Origin: Weeksella virosa DSM 16922
Lineage (GTDB): Bacteria; Bacteroidota; Bacteroidia; Flavobacteriales; Weeksellaceae
NCBI RefSeq assembly: GCF_000189415.1
Contig: NC_015144.1
Span: forward strand, 1,970,001 to 2,034,000
Direction of reading: 5' to 3'
Length of the DNA stretch: 64,000 nt
The first letter of the stretch is position 1. Every line of letters begins with the position of its first letter. Shown in pieces: positions 19,376 to 28,952 of the stretch. Under the pieces are notes generated by a model. The model was not told where the DNA came from. It ran no database searches and was given only the letters and a program-made list of their open reading frames with translations. Position numbers and translations under genes: made by a program.

Positions 19376-20152
19376 TTAATACACCATTTTTTTAGTCGTA
19401 AGGTTTTGCAGGTCGAATACATTTCCATTGAAAATGTTAAGATCTACAGTGCCTTTTATTCCTTTTACAGAGCCATTTTCGGAGAATTGCCAAAAAAGCC
19501 ATTTTTCTTTGGGTTGAGTTACATCAAAATTATAGTTCGCAATCCAAAGAGGATAATCGCTAAAATGCTCATTTAGGATGTGTTCATAATATTTATCATA
19601 CGAATAAATGATTGGTTTCACGTCGTAATACTCTTCGATAATCTTTAGCCAATTTTTCAGTCCTTTGATTAAGTTTTCTTTTGTCTGAATAGTAGGGTAT
19701 TCTTCTATATCAAGAACTGGCGGTAAATCTCCGGGTGAAAGACTAACTTTTGCAATAAAATTAAGTGCTTGCAATTCTGATTCTTCGTCTGGTCGATAAT
19801 AATGATATGCACCACGAATGAGATTTTTTTGTTTTGCTTTCTTCCAGTTGGAAGTAAACTTTTTATCGGCTCCATCTTTTCCCATTGAGGCACGGACTAC
19901 TACAAAGTTTATAGGGTAGAGATGGTTAATTTTTTCTACTGATTTCCAATGAATTTCACCTTGATATTGAGAAATATCTATTCCAAAACATTTGTCTCGA
20001 TGATTTTTCATCAACTCTATATTGCGTTTATCAAATGTCGTAAGTTCTTTATTTTTCAAGTATACCGGATTTTTTATCAGTCGATAAGCAGCAAAAAGTA
20101 GTAAGATCGTAATGAAAATAGCCAGTACCCACAGCGCAACTTTCCTTGTCAT
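19376..20152 (-). CDS. membrane-anchored GH25 lysozyme
   Basis: 258 residues. An N-terminal transmembrane segment (about 6-24) is followed by a GH25 muramidase domain: FGIDISQYQGEIHWKSV (Asp59), FVVVRASMGKDGADKKF, RGAYHYYRP and the catalytic PPVLDIEEYP (Asp148, Glu150). It should cleave the MurNAc-GlcNAc bond of peptidoglycan in the periplasm. No clear partner gene nearby; the upstream DUF1573 gene on the same strand has its own terminator. Confidence 0.93.
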   Translation of the reverse strand: MTRKVALWVLAIFITILLLFAAYRLIKNPVYLKNKELTTFDKRNIELMKNHRDKCFGIDISQYQGEIHWKSVEKINHLYPINFVVVRASMGKDGADKKFTSNWKKAKQKNLIRGAYHYYRPDEESELQALNFIAKVSLSPGDLPPVLDIEEYPTIQTKENLIKGLKNWLKIIEEYYDVKPIIYSYDKYYEHILNEHFSDYPLWIANYNFDVTQPKEKWLFWQFSENGSVKGIKGTVDLNIFNGNVFDLQNLTTKKMVY

Positions 20153-20182
20153 AAATCGAAAACTCTATGCATATATTATAAT

Positions 20183-20218
20183 TAAAAAAATCCTACCATT
20201 TTTCTGGACGGTAGGATT
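20183..20218 (-). terminator. terminator after the DUF1573 gene
   Basis: Stem AATCCTACC/GGTAGGATT with a 12-base loop; read on the minus strand it ends in a U-run (A-run at 20184-20190 on +). Confidence 0.85.
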
Positions 20219-20246
20219 GGTATGGTTTTCTGTAAAATATGAAAAA

Positions 20247-20615
20247 TTATTTCACTGTTTTTCCTTTTACACGGAAAATTTTTCTTGGAGATTTTTCATC
20301 ATTACTATAAATGGTCACTGTTTTGCTAAAATCCCCTTCTACATTTCCTGCTGCATATTGTATTTTTATTTCTCCTGTTTTTCCTGGTGCAATAGGTTCT
20401 GTAGGGAAAGAAGGGACGGTGCATCCACAAGAAGGTTGTACTTTTTGGATAATTAATGGTTTGCTCCCTTCGTTTTTAATGACCATGACAGCATTAGTTT
20501 TAGATCCTACCGCTACATTCCCTAATTCTACATTTTCGCTGGCTAAGCCTATTTGTTGCGCAGAAACGTTGGCAATACCCAAAGCAAATCCCGCAACGAT
20601 TAATAATTTCTTCAT
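20247..20615 (-). CDS. DUF1573-family secreted protein
   Basis: 122 residues with a Sec signal peptide (MKKLLIVAGFALGIANVSAQ). The mature part is one immunoglobulin-like DUF1573 domain: VELGNVAVGSKTNAVMVIKNEGSKPLII followed by the conserved SCGCT and IKIQYAAGN. Such small proteins are very common in Bacteroidota and are exported, but no function is established. The thioredoxin-like gene upstream is 107 bases away. Confidence 0.9.
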   Translation of the reverse strand: MKKLLIVAGFALGIANVSAQQIGLASENVELGNVAVGSKTNAVMVIKNEGSKPLIIQKVQPSCGCTVPSFPTEPIAPGKTGEIKIQYAAGNVEGDFSKTVTIYSNDEKSPRKIFRVKGKTVK

Positions 20616-20722
20616 CAGTTTATTTTTTCTTAATCAAATATAAAAAAGTTTCTCACAACATTTTTATTATTGATGTTAAATTCAAATTCCGTTCCAAAAA
20701 AATATTTTATATTGAAATGATA

Positions 20723-21178
20723 TTAATCTTTCGTGTTGATATTTAGCATTTTAGACAAATTATTTGGTGCAATATAGCCCGAATAACTCCATTCGATCAT
20801 TAAATCTGTGGATAATAAAACCCAAAAAGGATAAGCGACTGTTTCGTTTTCTTGTACAAAAGCTTCTACCAAAGTATGTGTTTTTTGATGAGGAAAATCT
20901 GGGTTTGGTAGAAATTCTCTTTGTAGAAAATGATAGGATTTATCGCTTTCGGCATCCAATTCGATGAAATAAAAATCGTTTTCTAAAATAGCCAATAATT
21001 TTTGGTCTTGATGGATTTTTTTGTTTTGCAACAAACAGTATCCGCACCAATCAGTTGTAAATTCGATTAGAATAGGTTTAGGATTTTGAGCAAAGGCAGC
21101 GTTCAATTGTGCTAAATCCTGTTGTGCATTTGCCCAAATCATCCCAAATAGAGTAATGAGGAAAGTGATGTTTTTCAT
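20723..21178 (-). CDS. thioredoxin-fold protein with WCGYC motif
   Basis: 151 residues with a cleavable signal peptide (ends WANAQQD). The thioredoxin active site is FTTDWCGYCLLQNKKI, with the later cis-Pro region YPFWVLLS. It is likely an exported thiol oxidoreductase. It follows the TonB receptor by 12 bases and is probably co-transcribed with it, so it may serve the maturation or redox handling of that uptake system; that role is inference. Confidence 0.85.
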   Translation of the reverse strand: MKNITFLITLFGMIWANAQQDLAQLNAAFAQNPKPILIEFTTDWCGYCLLQNKKIHQDQKLLAILENDFYFIELDAESDKSYHFLQREFLPNPDFPHQKTHTLVEAFVQENETVAYPFWVLLSTDLMIEWSYSGYIAPNNLSKMLNINTKD

Positions 21179-21190
21179 CCTACAAAATAA

Positions 21191-23245
21191 CTAAAATATG
21201 GTATAACGAATTCCTGCAAAGCCTCTAATTCCTTGCATTGGTGTATAGCTATAATCGTTCGGTTCGAAGATGACATCGGTTCTGCCTGGAGGAGGAGTTA
21301 CCCCATTTCCGGGTTCACCGAATGGATCCCACCAACGAGCAATCGCATCATTTTTCGGTAATACATTGAAGAGGTTTTTAGCTCCGAAATAAATTTCTAA
21401 GCCTGAAGCCATTTTTTTGGTAATCTGTAAATTAGCTATCAACGTGCTAGGAGAATATTCGGGTCTATAATCATTTTCTACACGAGGTAATCTCATCGGA
21501 CCATTGAAAACACCGGTGAAATCAACTGAAAATCCTTTTCGGAAAGTGTAAGAAGCCAAGAAATTTCCCGACCATTTTGGCGCATGATATTGTACTTCTT
21601 TTTCACCTTCTTCTTTGGCAAAAACATCCATGTAAGTTCCGCCAAGCATTAATTTGAGGGGAAATTCGAAGGCTGCTTCAACATTCAGAGAAATACCTTG
21701 CGAGATAGCATGTCCGTCTAAATTATCGTATATAATTTTTGTCTGATCGGTGTCGGTATCGGCAATAATTTTATTGGTGAAATATGAATAGAAAGCAGTT
21801 AAATCAAAATTCAATCCGGCAAAATTTGTCGGTAGTTTGAATACATAATTTAGGTTCCCATTGTATGATTTTTCAGGTTTCAGTTCGTTCTCAAAAACCA
21901 CAGTTCTTGCGCCTGTTAATGCTCGGTGATCTTCTGTGAAGACGTTGACAACACGGAATCCTGTACCAAAACTCGCGCGCAAAGTGTGGTGTGGATTGGG
22001 TGAGAATTTATAAGCCACTCGCGGAGAATGAATACTTTTGTGGGTTTGATCATAATCATACCGATAACCTAAAAGCAATTTATTTTCAGGGTTCAAAGTC
22101 CATTCATCTTGTATAAAAATTCCGAAAATCGGGGTTTTATTTGGGTTGTTTTTTAGGAGATTATCGTGCTCATCATACCAACCGGTTCCACGTGTATCAT
22201 CGTCATAATAGGTGTATTTGTAGGATGCACCCAAGAGTAAACTGTGTTGATTGATGGTTTTGTCCCAATAGGTTTGTCCGAAAACAACTTGTTGTTTGGC
22301 CTGATAAGATTCGGGGCCGTAAAAAGAATTCTGCTGATGCCAGTTGTAAGAAAATTGTGAAAATATTTTTTCTTTGGTTGGCCATTGATACATCCCAATT
22401 GCTTCTACCCGGTTTGTCATAATACTTTCGCCATATACTTCTTCGCCTCCACGATGAAGTTTCCTTTTCCAATTTGTTTCACCGCCCCAGCGATCCTCAT
22501 ACAAATAGCGCAAAGCCAAACTTGCTGTTTTGTTTTCAGGTCTTTGCAACGTCCATTTATTGAAAACCGAAATGCGATCTTGAAGTGTGACATCGGTGAA
22601 ACCGTCGTGGTTATTGTCTTTTCTTTCTCCGAATTTGAAATAATTAAAACCCAATAAACTATGAGCTTTTTTACCAATATTCGCTTTGAAACCTCCGTCA
22701 ATATTGGTTTCTAACCAAGTAGTGGTAAAGGCATCAAGACTAAGCGTTGGTGCTGTGCTTGGGTTTTTGGTAATAACGTTTATTATCCCACCCATCGCCT
22801 CTGTACCGTACAAGGAAGAAGCTGGACCTTTGACAACTTCTATTCTATCGACTAAACTATTCGGAATTCCACTCAACCCATAAACCGTAGAGAGTGAAGA
22901 AACAATTGGCATTCCGTCGATTAGTACCATCGTGTATGGTCCCTCCATACCGTTGATGTGGATGTCGCCCGTGTTACAAACATTGCAATTGAGTTGTGGT
23001 TGTACACCATTGATTAGCTGAACAGCATCGAAAAGAGAAGGGGTAGGATTTTTTTTGAAAAAAGCTGGTGTATAAATTTCAATGGGTACCGGACTATCCG
23101 ATTTTTTCATCGGTTTCATGGTTCCGGTAATCACTACTTCATCGAGATTATTGCTGTTGTTATCTGTAATGGTATCTTTAATCGGCTCTTGCGCTAATAC
23201 AAAAGCACCAAAAAGTAATGAAATAGGTATAGAATAAAACTTCAT
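21191..23245 (-). CDS. TonB-dependent outer-membrane receptor, probably metal-regulated
   Basis: 684 residues. Signal peptide ends in VLAQEP; a short region then leads to a TonB-box-like stretch (DEVVITGTM) and the plug domain (about 55-165), with VLIDGMPIVSSLSTVYGLSGIP and IEVVKGPASSLYGTEAMGGIINVIT. A 22-strand barrel ends GFAGIRYTIF. The plug carries a CNVC motif (LNCNVCNTGDIHINGMEGP). The gene is divergent from a DtxR-family regulator across a 97-base region with a TTAGG-type palindrome, so iron or manganese control is likely. Substrate could be a metal chelate; this is not shown. Confidence 0.92.
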   Translation of the reverse strand: MKFYSIPISLLFGAFVLAQEPIKDTITDNNSNNLDEVVITGTMKPMKKSDSPVPIEIYTPAFFKKNPTPSLFDAVQLINGVQPQLNCNVCNTGDIHINGMEGPYTMVLIDGMPIVSSLSTVYGLSGIPNSLVDRIEVVKGPASSLYGTEAMGGIINVITKNPSTAPTLSLDAFTTTWLETNIDGGFKANIGKKAHSLLGFNYFKFGERKDNNHDGFTDVTLQDRISVFNKWTLQRPENKTASLALRYLYEDRWGGETNWKRKLHRGGEEVYGESIMTNRVEAIGMYQWPTKEKIFSQFSYNWHQQNSFYGPESYQAKQQVVFGQTYWDKTINQHSLLLGASYKYTYYDDDTRGTGWYDEHDNLLKNNPNKTPIFGIFIQDEWTLNPENKLLLGYRYDYDQTHKSIHSPRVAYKFSPNPHHTLRASFGTGFRVVNVFTEDHRALTGARTVVFENELKPEKSYNGNLNYVFKLPTNFAGLNFDLTAFYSYFTNKIIADTDTDQTKIIYDNLDGHAISQGISLNVEAAFEFPLKLMLGGTYMDVFAKEEGEKEVQYHAPKWSGNFLASYTFRKGFSVDFTGVFNGPMRLPRVENDYRPEYSPSTLIANLQITKKMASGLEIYFGAKNLFNVLPKNDAIARWWDPFGEPGNGVTPPPGRTDVIFEPNDYSYTPMQGIRGFAGIRYTIF

Positions 23246-23268
23246 ATTTATAATATTGAATTAAAATG

Positions 23269-23304
23269 TTAGGCAAATCTAATAATTATAATTTAATTAC
23301 CTAA
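23269..23304. promoter_or_regulatory. candidate operator for the DtxR-family regulator
   Basis: TTAGGCAAATCTAA (23269-23282) is an interrupted palindrome with DtxR-type half-sites TTAG/CTAA, and a second half-site TTACCTAA (23297-23304) faces it from the other side. It lies in the divergent promoter region between the TonB receptor and the regulator. Confidence 0.5.
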
Positions 23305-23330
23305 TAATAGTAAATGCAAATTGTTCTTTT

Positions 23331-23338
23331 TATCTTTG
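23331..23338 (+). promoter_or_regulatory. -7 promoter element of the DtxR-family gene
   Basis: TATCTTTG is a perfect TAnnTTTG match ending 4 bases before the ATG at 23343. Transcription starting the usual 5-7 bases downstream would begin at the start codon itself, giving a leaderless or near-leaderless mRNA. Confidence 0.6.
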
Positions 23339-23342
23339 TTTC

Positions 23343-24038
23343 ATGAATTCATCAATCGAAGAAAACTACCTAAAAGCCTTATTTCATTTGTCGAAAAATG
23401 GAGTAGAAGAGGTGGCTGTGAAAGAATTGAGTGAGTGGCTCAATATTAAAATGCCAACGGTAAATAGTATGATGAAAAAGTTGGCCGAAAAAGAATTGGT
23501 ATATTATACCAGTTACAAACCTTTGAGGTTAACCCAAAAAGGATTGATAAAAGCTGCTTTAATTGTTCGTAAACATCGATTAACCGAAATGTTCTTAGTA
23601 GAGAAAATGGGCTTTGGTTGGGAAGAAGTCCATGAAGTTGCCGAGCAAATAGAGCATATACAGAGCACTTTATTTTTTGACAAAATGGATCAGATGTTAA
23701 ATTACCCAAGATTTGATCCACATGGTTCACCAATTCCAGATAAACAGGGTAATTTAATTCAGTTGAATTATAAAAAACTATCGACAATACCTACCAATAC
23801 AATTGTAGAAATCTGTGCGGTAACCAATTCATCGGATGATTTTTTGGTATTCTTAAATTCGAAAAACTTGCAACTTAATGACCGCATAGAAGTTTTGCAG
23901 GTAGAAGATTTTGATGGAACAATGACGATAAAAATCTTAAAAAATAATGCAATAGAAGTTCTAAGTGAACATGTAACAACTAAACTACTCGTAAACGAAT
24001 ATAAAACAGATAATTCTCAAACTAATCGAAAAGATTAA
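23343..24038 (+). CDS. DtxR/MntR-family metal-dependent transcriptional regulator
   Basis: 231 residues. N-terminal winged helix begins SIEENYLKALFHLSKNG and contains the recognition helix KMPTVNSMMKKLAEKELV. The metal-binding dimerisation domain (about 75-140) contains RKHRLTEMFLVEKMG, VHEVAEQIEHIQS and FDPHGSPIPDKQG. A C-terminal FeoA/SH3-like domain follows. The family represses metal uptake genes when loaded with Fe2+ or Mn2+. The divergent TonB receptor with an operator-like site is the obvious target. Which metal it senses cannot be decided here. Confidence 0.93.
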   Translation: MNSSIEENYLKALFHLSKNGVEEVAVKELSEWLNIKMPTVNSMMKKLAEKELVYYTSYKPLRLTQKGLIKAALIVRKHRLTEMFLVEKMGFGWEEVHEVAEQIEHIQSTLFFDKMDQMLNYPRFDPHGSPIPDKQGNLIQLNYKKLSTIPTNTIVEICAVTNSSDDFLVFLNSKNLQLNDRIEVLQVEDFDGTMTIKILKNNAIEVLSEHVTTKLLVNEYKTDNSQTNRKD

Positions 24039-24079
24039 TTTAAAATTTAATTATACATATCAGAAAGAAAAGTAAACAC

Positions 24080-26701
24080 ATGGAAATAGCATCAAAATAT
24101 ACTCCGCAAGCCGTTGAAGAAAAATGGTATAACTACTGGTTAGAGAACAATTATTTTCGCTCTACTCCAGATGAAAGAGAACCCTATACCATTGTCATTC
24201 CACCACCCAATGTTACTGGTGTCTTGCACATGGGGCATATGCTAAATAATACTATACAAGATGTACTTATTCGTAGAGCGAGAATGCGGGGCTATAACGC
24301 ATGTTGGGTACCAGGCACAGATCATGCTTCTATCGCAACAGAAGCAAAAGTTGTAGCTAAACTCAAAGAACAAGGGATTTCTAAAGAAGAAATTGGTCGA
24401 GAAAAATTTTTAGAACATGCCTGGGAATGGACTCACGAATATGGAGGAGTAATATTAGATCAACTAAAAAAACTTGGTGCATCTTGTGATTGGGACCGAA
24501 CACAGTTTACAATGAACGAAAGTTTATCAAAAGCTGTACAACAAGTTTTTGTTGACTTGTACAATAAAGGACTTATTTATCGCGGATACCGAATGGTAAA
24601 CTGGGATCCAGAAGCCAAAACAAACATCTCAGATGAAGAAGTTATATACAAAGAAAAAAACGGGAAATTATACCACCTCAAATATCAGGTAGAGGGAACC
24701 GATCAATATATCGTTGTAGCAACTACGCGCCCAGAAACTATTTTTGGTGATACAGCAGTATGCATCCATCCAGAAGATGAACGTTACCAATGGCTAAAGG
24801 ACAAGGAAGTAATCGTACCGATTGTCAACCGAAAAATAAAAATTATTCAAGACGAATATGTCGATTTAGAATTTGGTACAGGTTGCCTAAAAGTAACACC
24901 AGCACATGACCATAATGACTATAATTTAGGAACAAAACATAATCTAGATTTTATTGATATTTTTACCGATGATGCTAAACTCAACGAAAACGGTTTGCAT
25001 TATCAAGGAATGGACCGATTCAAAGTTCGAAAAGAAATTGAAAAAGAATTAGAAGAAAAAGGCCTCCTCGAAAAAGTAGAAATTTACACCAATAATGTAG
25101 GAACTTCAGAACGCACAGGAGTCGTTATCGAACCAAAAATTTCTGATCAATGGTTTCTGAAGATGGCCGATTTGGCCAAACCTGCATTGGATAATGTAAT
25201 GAATGATGTAATAAAATTTCATCCACCAAAATTTAAAAACACCTACAGAAATTGGATGGAAAATATTACCGATTGGAATATTTCTCGACAATTATGGTGG
25301 GGACATCAAATACCCGCCTATTTCTACGGTGAAGGTAGCGAAGATTTTGTGGTAGCGATGACAATTGAAGAGGCATTGACTTTGGCACAAGAAAAAACCA
25401 ATAATCCGAATTTAATGCAATCTGACCTGAAACAATCAGAAGACGCCTTAGATACTTGGTTCTCATCTTGGTTATGGCCCATTTCGGTTTTTGATGGAAT
25501 CAATAACCCGAAAAATGATGAAATCAACTATTATTATCCAACCCAAGACCTAGTAACAGGTCCTGATATTATTTTCTTTTGGGTAGCGAGAATGATTATG
25601 GCGGGGTACGAGTATTTAGACGAAAAACCCTTCGAAAATGTCTATTTCACTGGAATTGTTCGGGATAAGTTAGGAAGAAAAATGTCAAAATCGTTAGGTA
25701 ATTCTCCAGACCCTGTAGAATTGATAAATGAATTTGGTGCAGATGCAACACGAATGGGAATGTTGCTAACAGCACCTGCGGGAAACGATTTACCTTTTGA
25801 CGTAGAACTATGTGTACAAGGCAGAAATTTTGCCAATAAAATCTGGAATGCTTTCCGTTTGATCAAAGGATGGGAAATTGACCAGAATGCCCAACAGTCC
25901 TCTACACAAGCAACAGCAGTACAATGGTTCGCGCATCGTTTTCAGCAAGCCTTGGCCGATATCGAGCATAATTATGAGCAATACCGTTTATCAGATGCAT
26001 TGATGACGATTTATAAATTAATTTGGGACGATTTCTGCTCTTGGTATTTAGAGGCCATAAAACCTAATTATGGTGATCCGATCGATGCAAAAACATATCA
26101 TTCTACCATCGGATTTCTAGAAGAAGTATTGAAGGTTTTACATCCATTTATGCCTTTCCTTACCGAAGAATTGTGGCAAAATATCCAACCAAGAAAAACA
26201 GATGAAGCATTAATTATCGCAAACTATCCTACTGTGAAATCATTCGATGAAACGATCATAAAACGCTTTGCCAATACCCAAGAGGCAATAACAGCGATTC
26301 GTGGGTTACGATCAGAAAAAGGAATGTCGCCAAAAGAAGCTTTGGATGTGTTTACAGAAAACAAAACAGATGATTTGATTTTTGTAGAGGTATTTAAAAA
26401 ATTAGGAAATGTACAAGAACTTTTACACGAGCAGAAACCAGAAAAAGGATTTGCTTTTCGAGTAGGAACAGTAGAGTTTTTAGTACCCGTTACAGACAAT
26501 ATTGATTTGGATGCTGAGCGTGAAAAATTGACCAAGGAATTAACGTATTTCCAAGAATTCTTACAATCGGTGAGAAAAAAATTGAGCAATGAAAAATTTG
26601 TTCAAGGTGCTCCCGAAGCTGTGGTGAATGCCGAAAGGAAAAAAGAAAGCGATGCCTTAGAGAAAATCGCACAAATAGAAGAACAATTGGCAAGTTTATA
26701 A
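24080..26701 (+). CDS. valS: valine--tRNA ligase
   Basis: 873 residues, normal length. The class I signatures are [18 protein letters not shown] (HIGH form HMGH) and [12 protein letters not shown] (KMSKS). The editing domain has [14 protein letters not shown] and the zinc-free core [18 protein letters not shown]. An anticodon-binding domain and a C-terminal coiled coil (about 800-873, [13 protein letters not shown]) complete it. It charges tRNA-Val. It starts 41 bases after the DtxR-family gene and ends with its own terminator. Confidence 0.98.
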   Translation: MEIASKYTPQAVEEKWYNYWLENNYFRSTPDEREPYTIVIPPPNVTGVLHMGHMLNNTIQDVLIRRARMRGYNACWVPGTDHASIATEAKVVAKLKEQGISKEEIGREKFLEHAWEWTHEYGGVILDQLKKLGASCDWDRTQFTMNESLSKAVQQVFVDLYNKGLIYRGYRMVNWDPEAKTNISDEEVIYKEKNGKLYHLKYQVEGTDQYIVVATTRPETIFGDTAVCIHPEDERYQWLKDKEVIVPIVNRKIKIIQDEYVDLEFGTGCLKVTPAHDHNDYNLGTKHNLDFIDIFTDDAKLNENGLHYQGMDRFKVRKEIEKELEEKGLLEKVEIYTNNVGTSERTGVVIEPKISDQWFLKMADLAKPALDNVMNDVIKFHPPKFKNTYRNWMENITDWNISRQLWWGHQIPAYFYGEGSEDFVVAMTIEEALTLAQEKTNNPNLMQSDLKQSEDALDTWFSSWLWPISVFDGINNPKNDEINYYYPTQDLVTGPDIIFFWVARMIMAGYEYLDEKPFENVYFTGIVRDKLGRKMSKSLGNSPDPVELINEFGADATRMGMLLTAPAGNDLPFDVELCVQGRNFANKIWNAFRLIKGWEIDQNAQQSSTQATAVQWFAHRFQQALADIEHNYEQYRLSDALMTIYKLIWDDFCSWYLEAIKPNYGDPIDAKTYHSTIGFLEEVLKVLHPFMPFLTEELWQNIQPRKTDEALIIANYPTVKSFDETIIKRFANTQEAITAIRGLRSEKGMSPKEALDVFTENKTDDLIFVEVFKKLGNVQELLHEQKPEKGFAFRVGTVEFLVPVTDNIDLDAEREKLTKELTYFQEFLQSVRKKLSNEKFVQGAPEAVVNAERKKESDALEKIAQIEEQLASL

Positions 26702-26718
26702 CATAGCATCAATAACCA

Positions 26719-26752
26719 AAAAAAAATCCATCGCATTGCGATGGATTTTTTT
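26719..26752 (+). terminator. terminator after valS
   Basis: Stem ATCCATCGC/GCGATGGAT with a 3-base loop, preceded by A's and followed by seven T's. Confidence 0.9.
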
Positions 26753-26829
26753 CTTCTGTAACTTTGGTAACTGTACAGAGAAATTTGGCAACGTAAATTT
26801 GTGTTAGAAATTATAAAAAATATAAGACT

Positions 26830-28224
26830 ATGTTTTTCCAACACATTTACGAAAAATCTTTAGCTCATTCGAGTTATTTAATCGGGTGCCAAGTAGAAGG
26901 AACCGCAATGGTAATCGACCCGAAACGTGATATCGATACCTATTTAGAAATTGCTGCCGAGCAAAATCTCACCATAACCCATATTGCAGAAACCCACATC
27001 CATGCCGATTATCTTTCGGGGAGTCTAGAGTTGGCACATGTTACTGGAGCAAAAATGTATCTTTCAGACGAGGGTGGATCAGATTGGCAATATTCTTTTG
27101 ACCATATAGGGCTAAAAGATGGTGATGTGATAAAGTTAGGAAACCTATCTTTCGAGGTGATGCATACCCCAGGACACACACCAGAAAGTTTGAGTTTCTT
27201 GCTCACCGATCATGCAGCAACTGAAGAGCCAGTGATGTTATTTACAGGAGATTTTGTCTTTGTAGGCGATATCGGTCGCCCAGATTTATTAGAAGAAGCT
27301 GCCGGTTTGGTTGGTACAAAAGAAGTTGGTGCACAGCAAATATTCGAGTCGTTGAAGAAGTTTTATGCACTTCCGGATCATATACAAGTATGGCCCGCAC
27401 ACGGCGCAGGCTCATCTTGTGGAAAAGCACTAGGAGCTGTCGCAAACTCCACTGTTGGATACGAAAAAATACAAAATTGGGCGTTTAAACTAAAAGAAAA
27501 TAGAGAAGATTTCATTCAATATCTTTTGACAGATCAGCCCGAAGCGCCGTATTATTTTGCGAAGATGAAACAATTGAACAAGCAATTGCGTCCGTTATTG
27601 GTAGAAGTTCCTAGAATCCCTCAACTCTCCACTACAGACCTTACTTCTATACGTGCTCATAATCTAAAAATAATTGATACCCGATCGAAAACTGATTATG
27701 CCAAAGCTTATTTACCAGACACGATCAATATCCAAAATAATAAAAGCTTCAATACATGGATGGGTTGGATGTTGAATTACGAAGAGCAATTTGTTTTGAT
27801 TGTACGAGAAGAAGATCTAGACGATGTTACCCGAAAATTAATGAGAATAGGCTTGGATAATGTGTATGGTTATTACACACCAGAACAACTGTTTTGTGAA
27901 GGTTGTGAAGCAAAGACGACCAAAATTATAGATGTTTCAACCATCGAGTCGTATATCGGGAAGGATGATATACAAATCTTAGACGTTAGAAGTCAAACGG
28001 AGTATACTGTAGGACATTTGCCAGGTGCCAAACACATTTTTGTAGGACATTTACCACAGAAATGGCAAACGTTAGATCCTAAGAAAAAAATCGCATTGTA
28101 TTGTCAATCAGGTGATAGATCAACAATTGCGCAAAGTTTCTTATTGAAAAAAGGCTTCGATGTAGAAAACTATACAGAAGGTATGAGCCAGTGGAAAACC
28201 TTGAATAAAATCATCGAACAATAA
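26830..28224 (+). CDS. metallo-beta-lactamase fold protein with two rhodanese domains (persulfide dioxygenase-like)
   Basis: 464 residues. The MBL domain (1-240) has THIHADYLSG (His56, His58, Asp60), HTPGHTPES, FTGDFVFVGDIGRPDL and WPAHGAGSSCG, as in the ETHE1-like glutathione persulfide dioxygenases. Rhodanese domain 1 (about 255-355) lacks a catalytic Cys loop. Domain 2 (about 370-464) has an active-type loop YCQSGDRS with Cys425. Fusions of this kind oxidise or transfer sulfane sulfur in sulfide detoxification. It is a single-gene unit with a terminator on each side. Confidence 0.88.
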   Translation: MFFQHIYEKSLAHSSYLIGCQVEGTAMVIDPKRDIDTYLEIAAEQNLTITHIAETHIHADYLSGSLELAHVTGAKMYLSDEGGSDWQYSFDHIGLKDGDVIKLGNLSFEVMHTPGHTPESLSFLLTDHAATEEPVMLFTGDFVFVGDIGRPDLLEEAAGLVGTKEVGAQQIFESLKKFYALPDHIQVWPAHGAGSSCGKALGAVANSTVGYEKIQNWAFKLKENREDFIQYLLTDQPEAPYYFAKMKQLNKQLRPLLVEVPRIPQLSTTDLTSIRAHNLKIIDTRSKTDYAKAYLPDTINIQNNKSFNTWMGWMLNYEEQFVLIVREEDLDDVTRKLMRIGLDNVYGYYTPEQLFCEGCEAKTTKIIDVSTIESYIGKDDIQILDVRSQTEYTVGHLPGAKHIFVGHLPQKWQTLDPKKKIALYCQSGDRSTIAQSFLLKKGFDVENYTEGMSQWKTLNKIIEQ

Positions 28225-28269
28225 AACAACCATTAGTTTTTACTATTCAATACTGGTATTTTATAGAAT

Positions 28270-28302
28270 AAGCACTCTAAGAATTTTAGGGTGCTTTTTT
28301 TA
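28270..28302 (+). terminator. terminator after the MBL-rhodanese gene
   Basis: Stem AAGCACTCTAA/TTAGGGTGCTT (G-T pairs allowed) with a short loop and a T-run. Confidence 0.85.
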
Positions 28303-28388
28303 TTTTTAATCACCCAAAAAACTAAAAAGTTTTTCTTGTAAAAAGTATTGACTGAAAATGATATCTTCGGAAAGCGGAATATCCTATC

Positions 28389-28889
28389 ATGAAATCAATA
28401 TTATTTATCCTAAAAAATTTATCATTCAACCTATGTCGCGAAATGGTCAAAACAATGTTGTCGAATCCATTATTGTTGTTACCAACTGTTTGGGGGACGG
28501 TAGAATCGGTTGCTTTTTCCGAACTCAATTATGCCGAAAACCACTCGGGTAGAGGTGTTTCTAATGCATTCCGTCATGCTGCATGGAATGTCTTGATAGC
28601 TTATAATTGTTCGTATTTCATTTCACACGAAAAGGCACTTGCTTGGGCAAAAAAAATAACCGACTTGCACGAAGAATGTTTCCGTAATGAAGATTTTGAT
28701 CGATTGATGGATTTGCACAATAACCAGATTGGTAGGATGATTTATAAAGAAAATATTTCGAAACCTCGCATCAGAAAAAATCTTCTCATCCAGAAAATAG
28801 TCGAAAAATCTGAAACTGCACAAGGACTTTCGGATTCTCACAAAATCAGAGAATATTCTACCGAAATGGTTTTTTACAAAGAAAATTAA
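28389..28889 (+). CDS. hypothetical protein with NAFRHAAWN motif (DUF6973-like)
   Basis: 166 residues, mainly helical, no signal peptide. The most conserved-looking parts are ESVAFSELNYAENHSGRG, then VSNAFRHAAWNVLIA and HEECFRNEDFDRLMDLHNNQIGR. The pattern N-A-F-R-H-A-x-W-N with a later DLHNNxxGR is what I recall for the DUF6973 family of Bacteroidota. Conserved His and Asn residues suggest an enzyme, but no function is known. The start at 28389 is the first ATG of the frame. Confidence 0.65.
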   Translation: MKSILFILKNLSFNLCREMVKTMLSNPLLLLPTVWGTVESVAFSELNYAENHSGRGVSNAFRHAAWNVLIAYNCSYFISHEKALAWAKKITDLHEECFRNEDFDRLMDLHNNQIGRMIYKENISKPRIRKNLLIQKIVEKSETAQGLSDSHKIREYSTEMVFYKEN

Positions 28890-28891
28890 CA

Positions 28892-28927
28892 TAAAAATAG
28901 CTTCATGCATTAATGAAGCTATTTTTG
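28892..28927. terminator. bidirectional terminator between the DUF6973-like gene and fumC
   Basis: Long stem AAAAATAGCTTCAT/ATGAAGCTATTTTT with a 6-base loop, symmetrical A- and T-runs. Confidence 0.9.
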
Positions 28928-28952
28928 TATACACGATTTGGTTGCTACTAAA

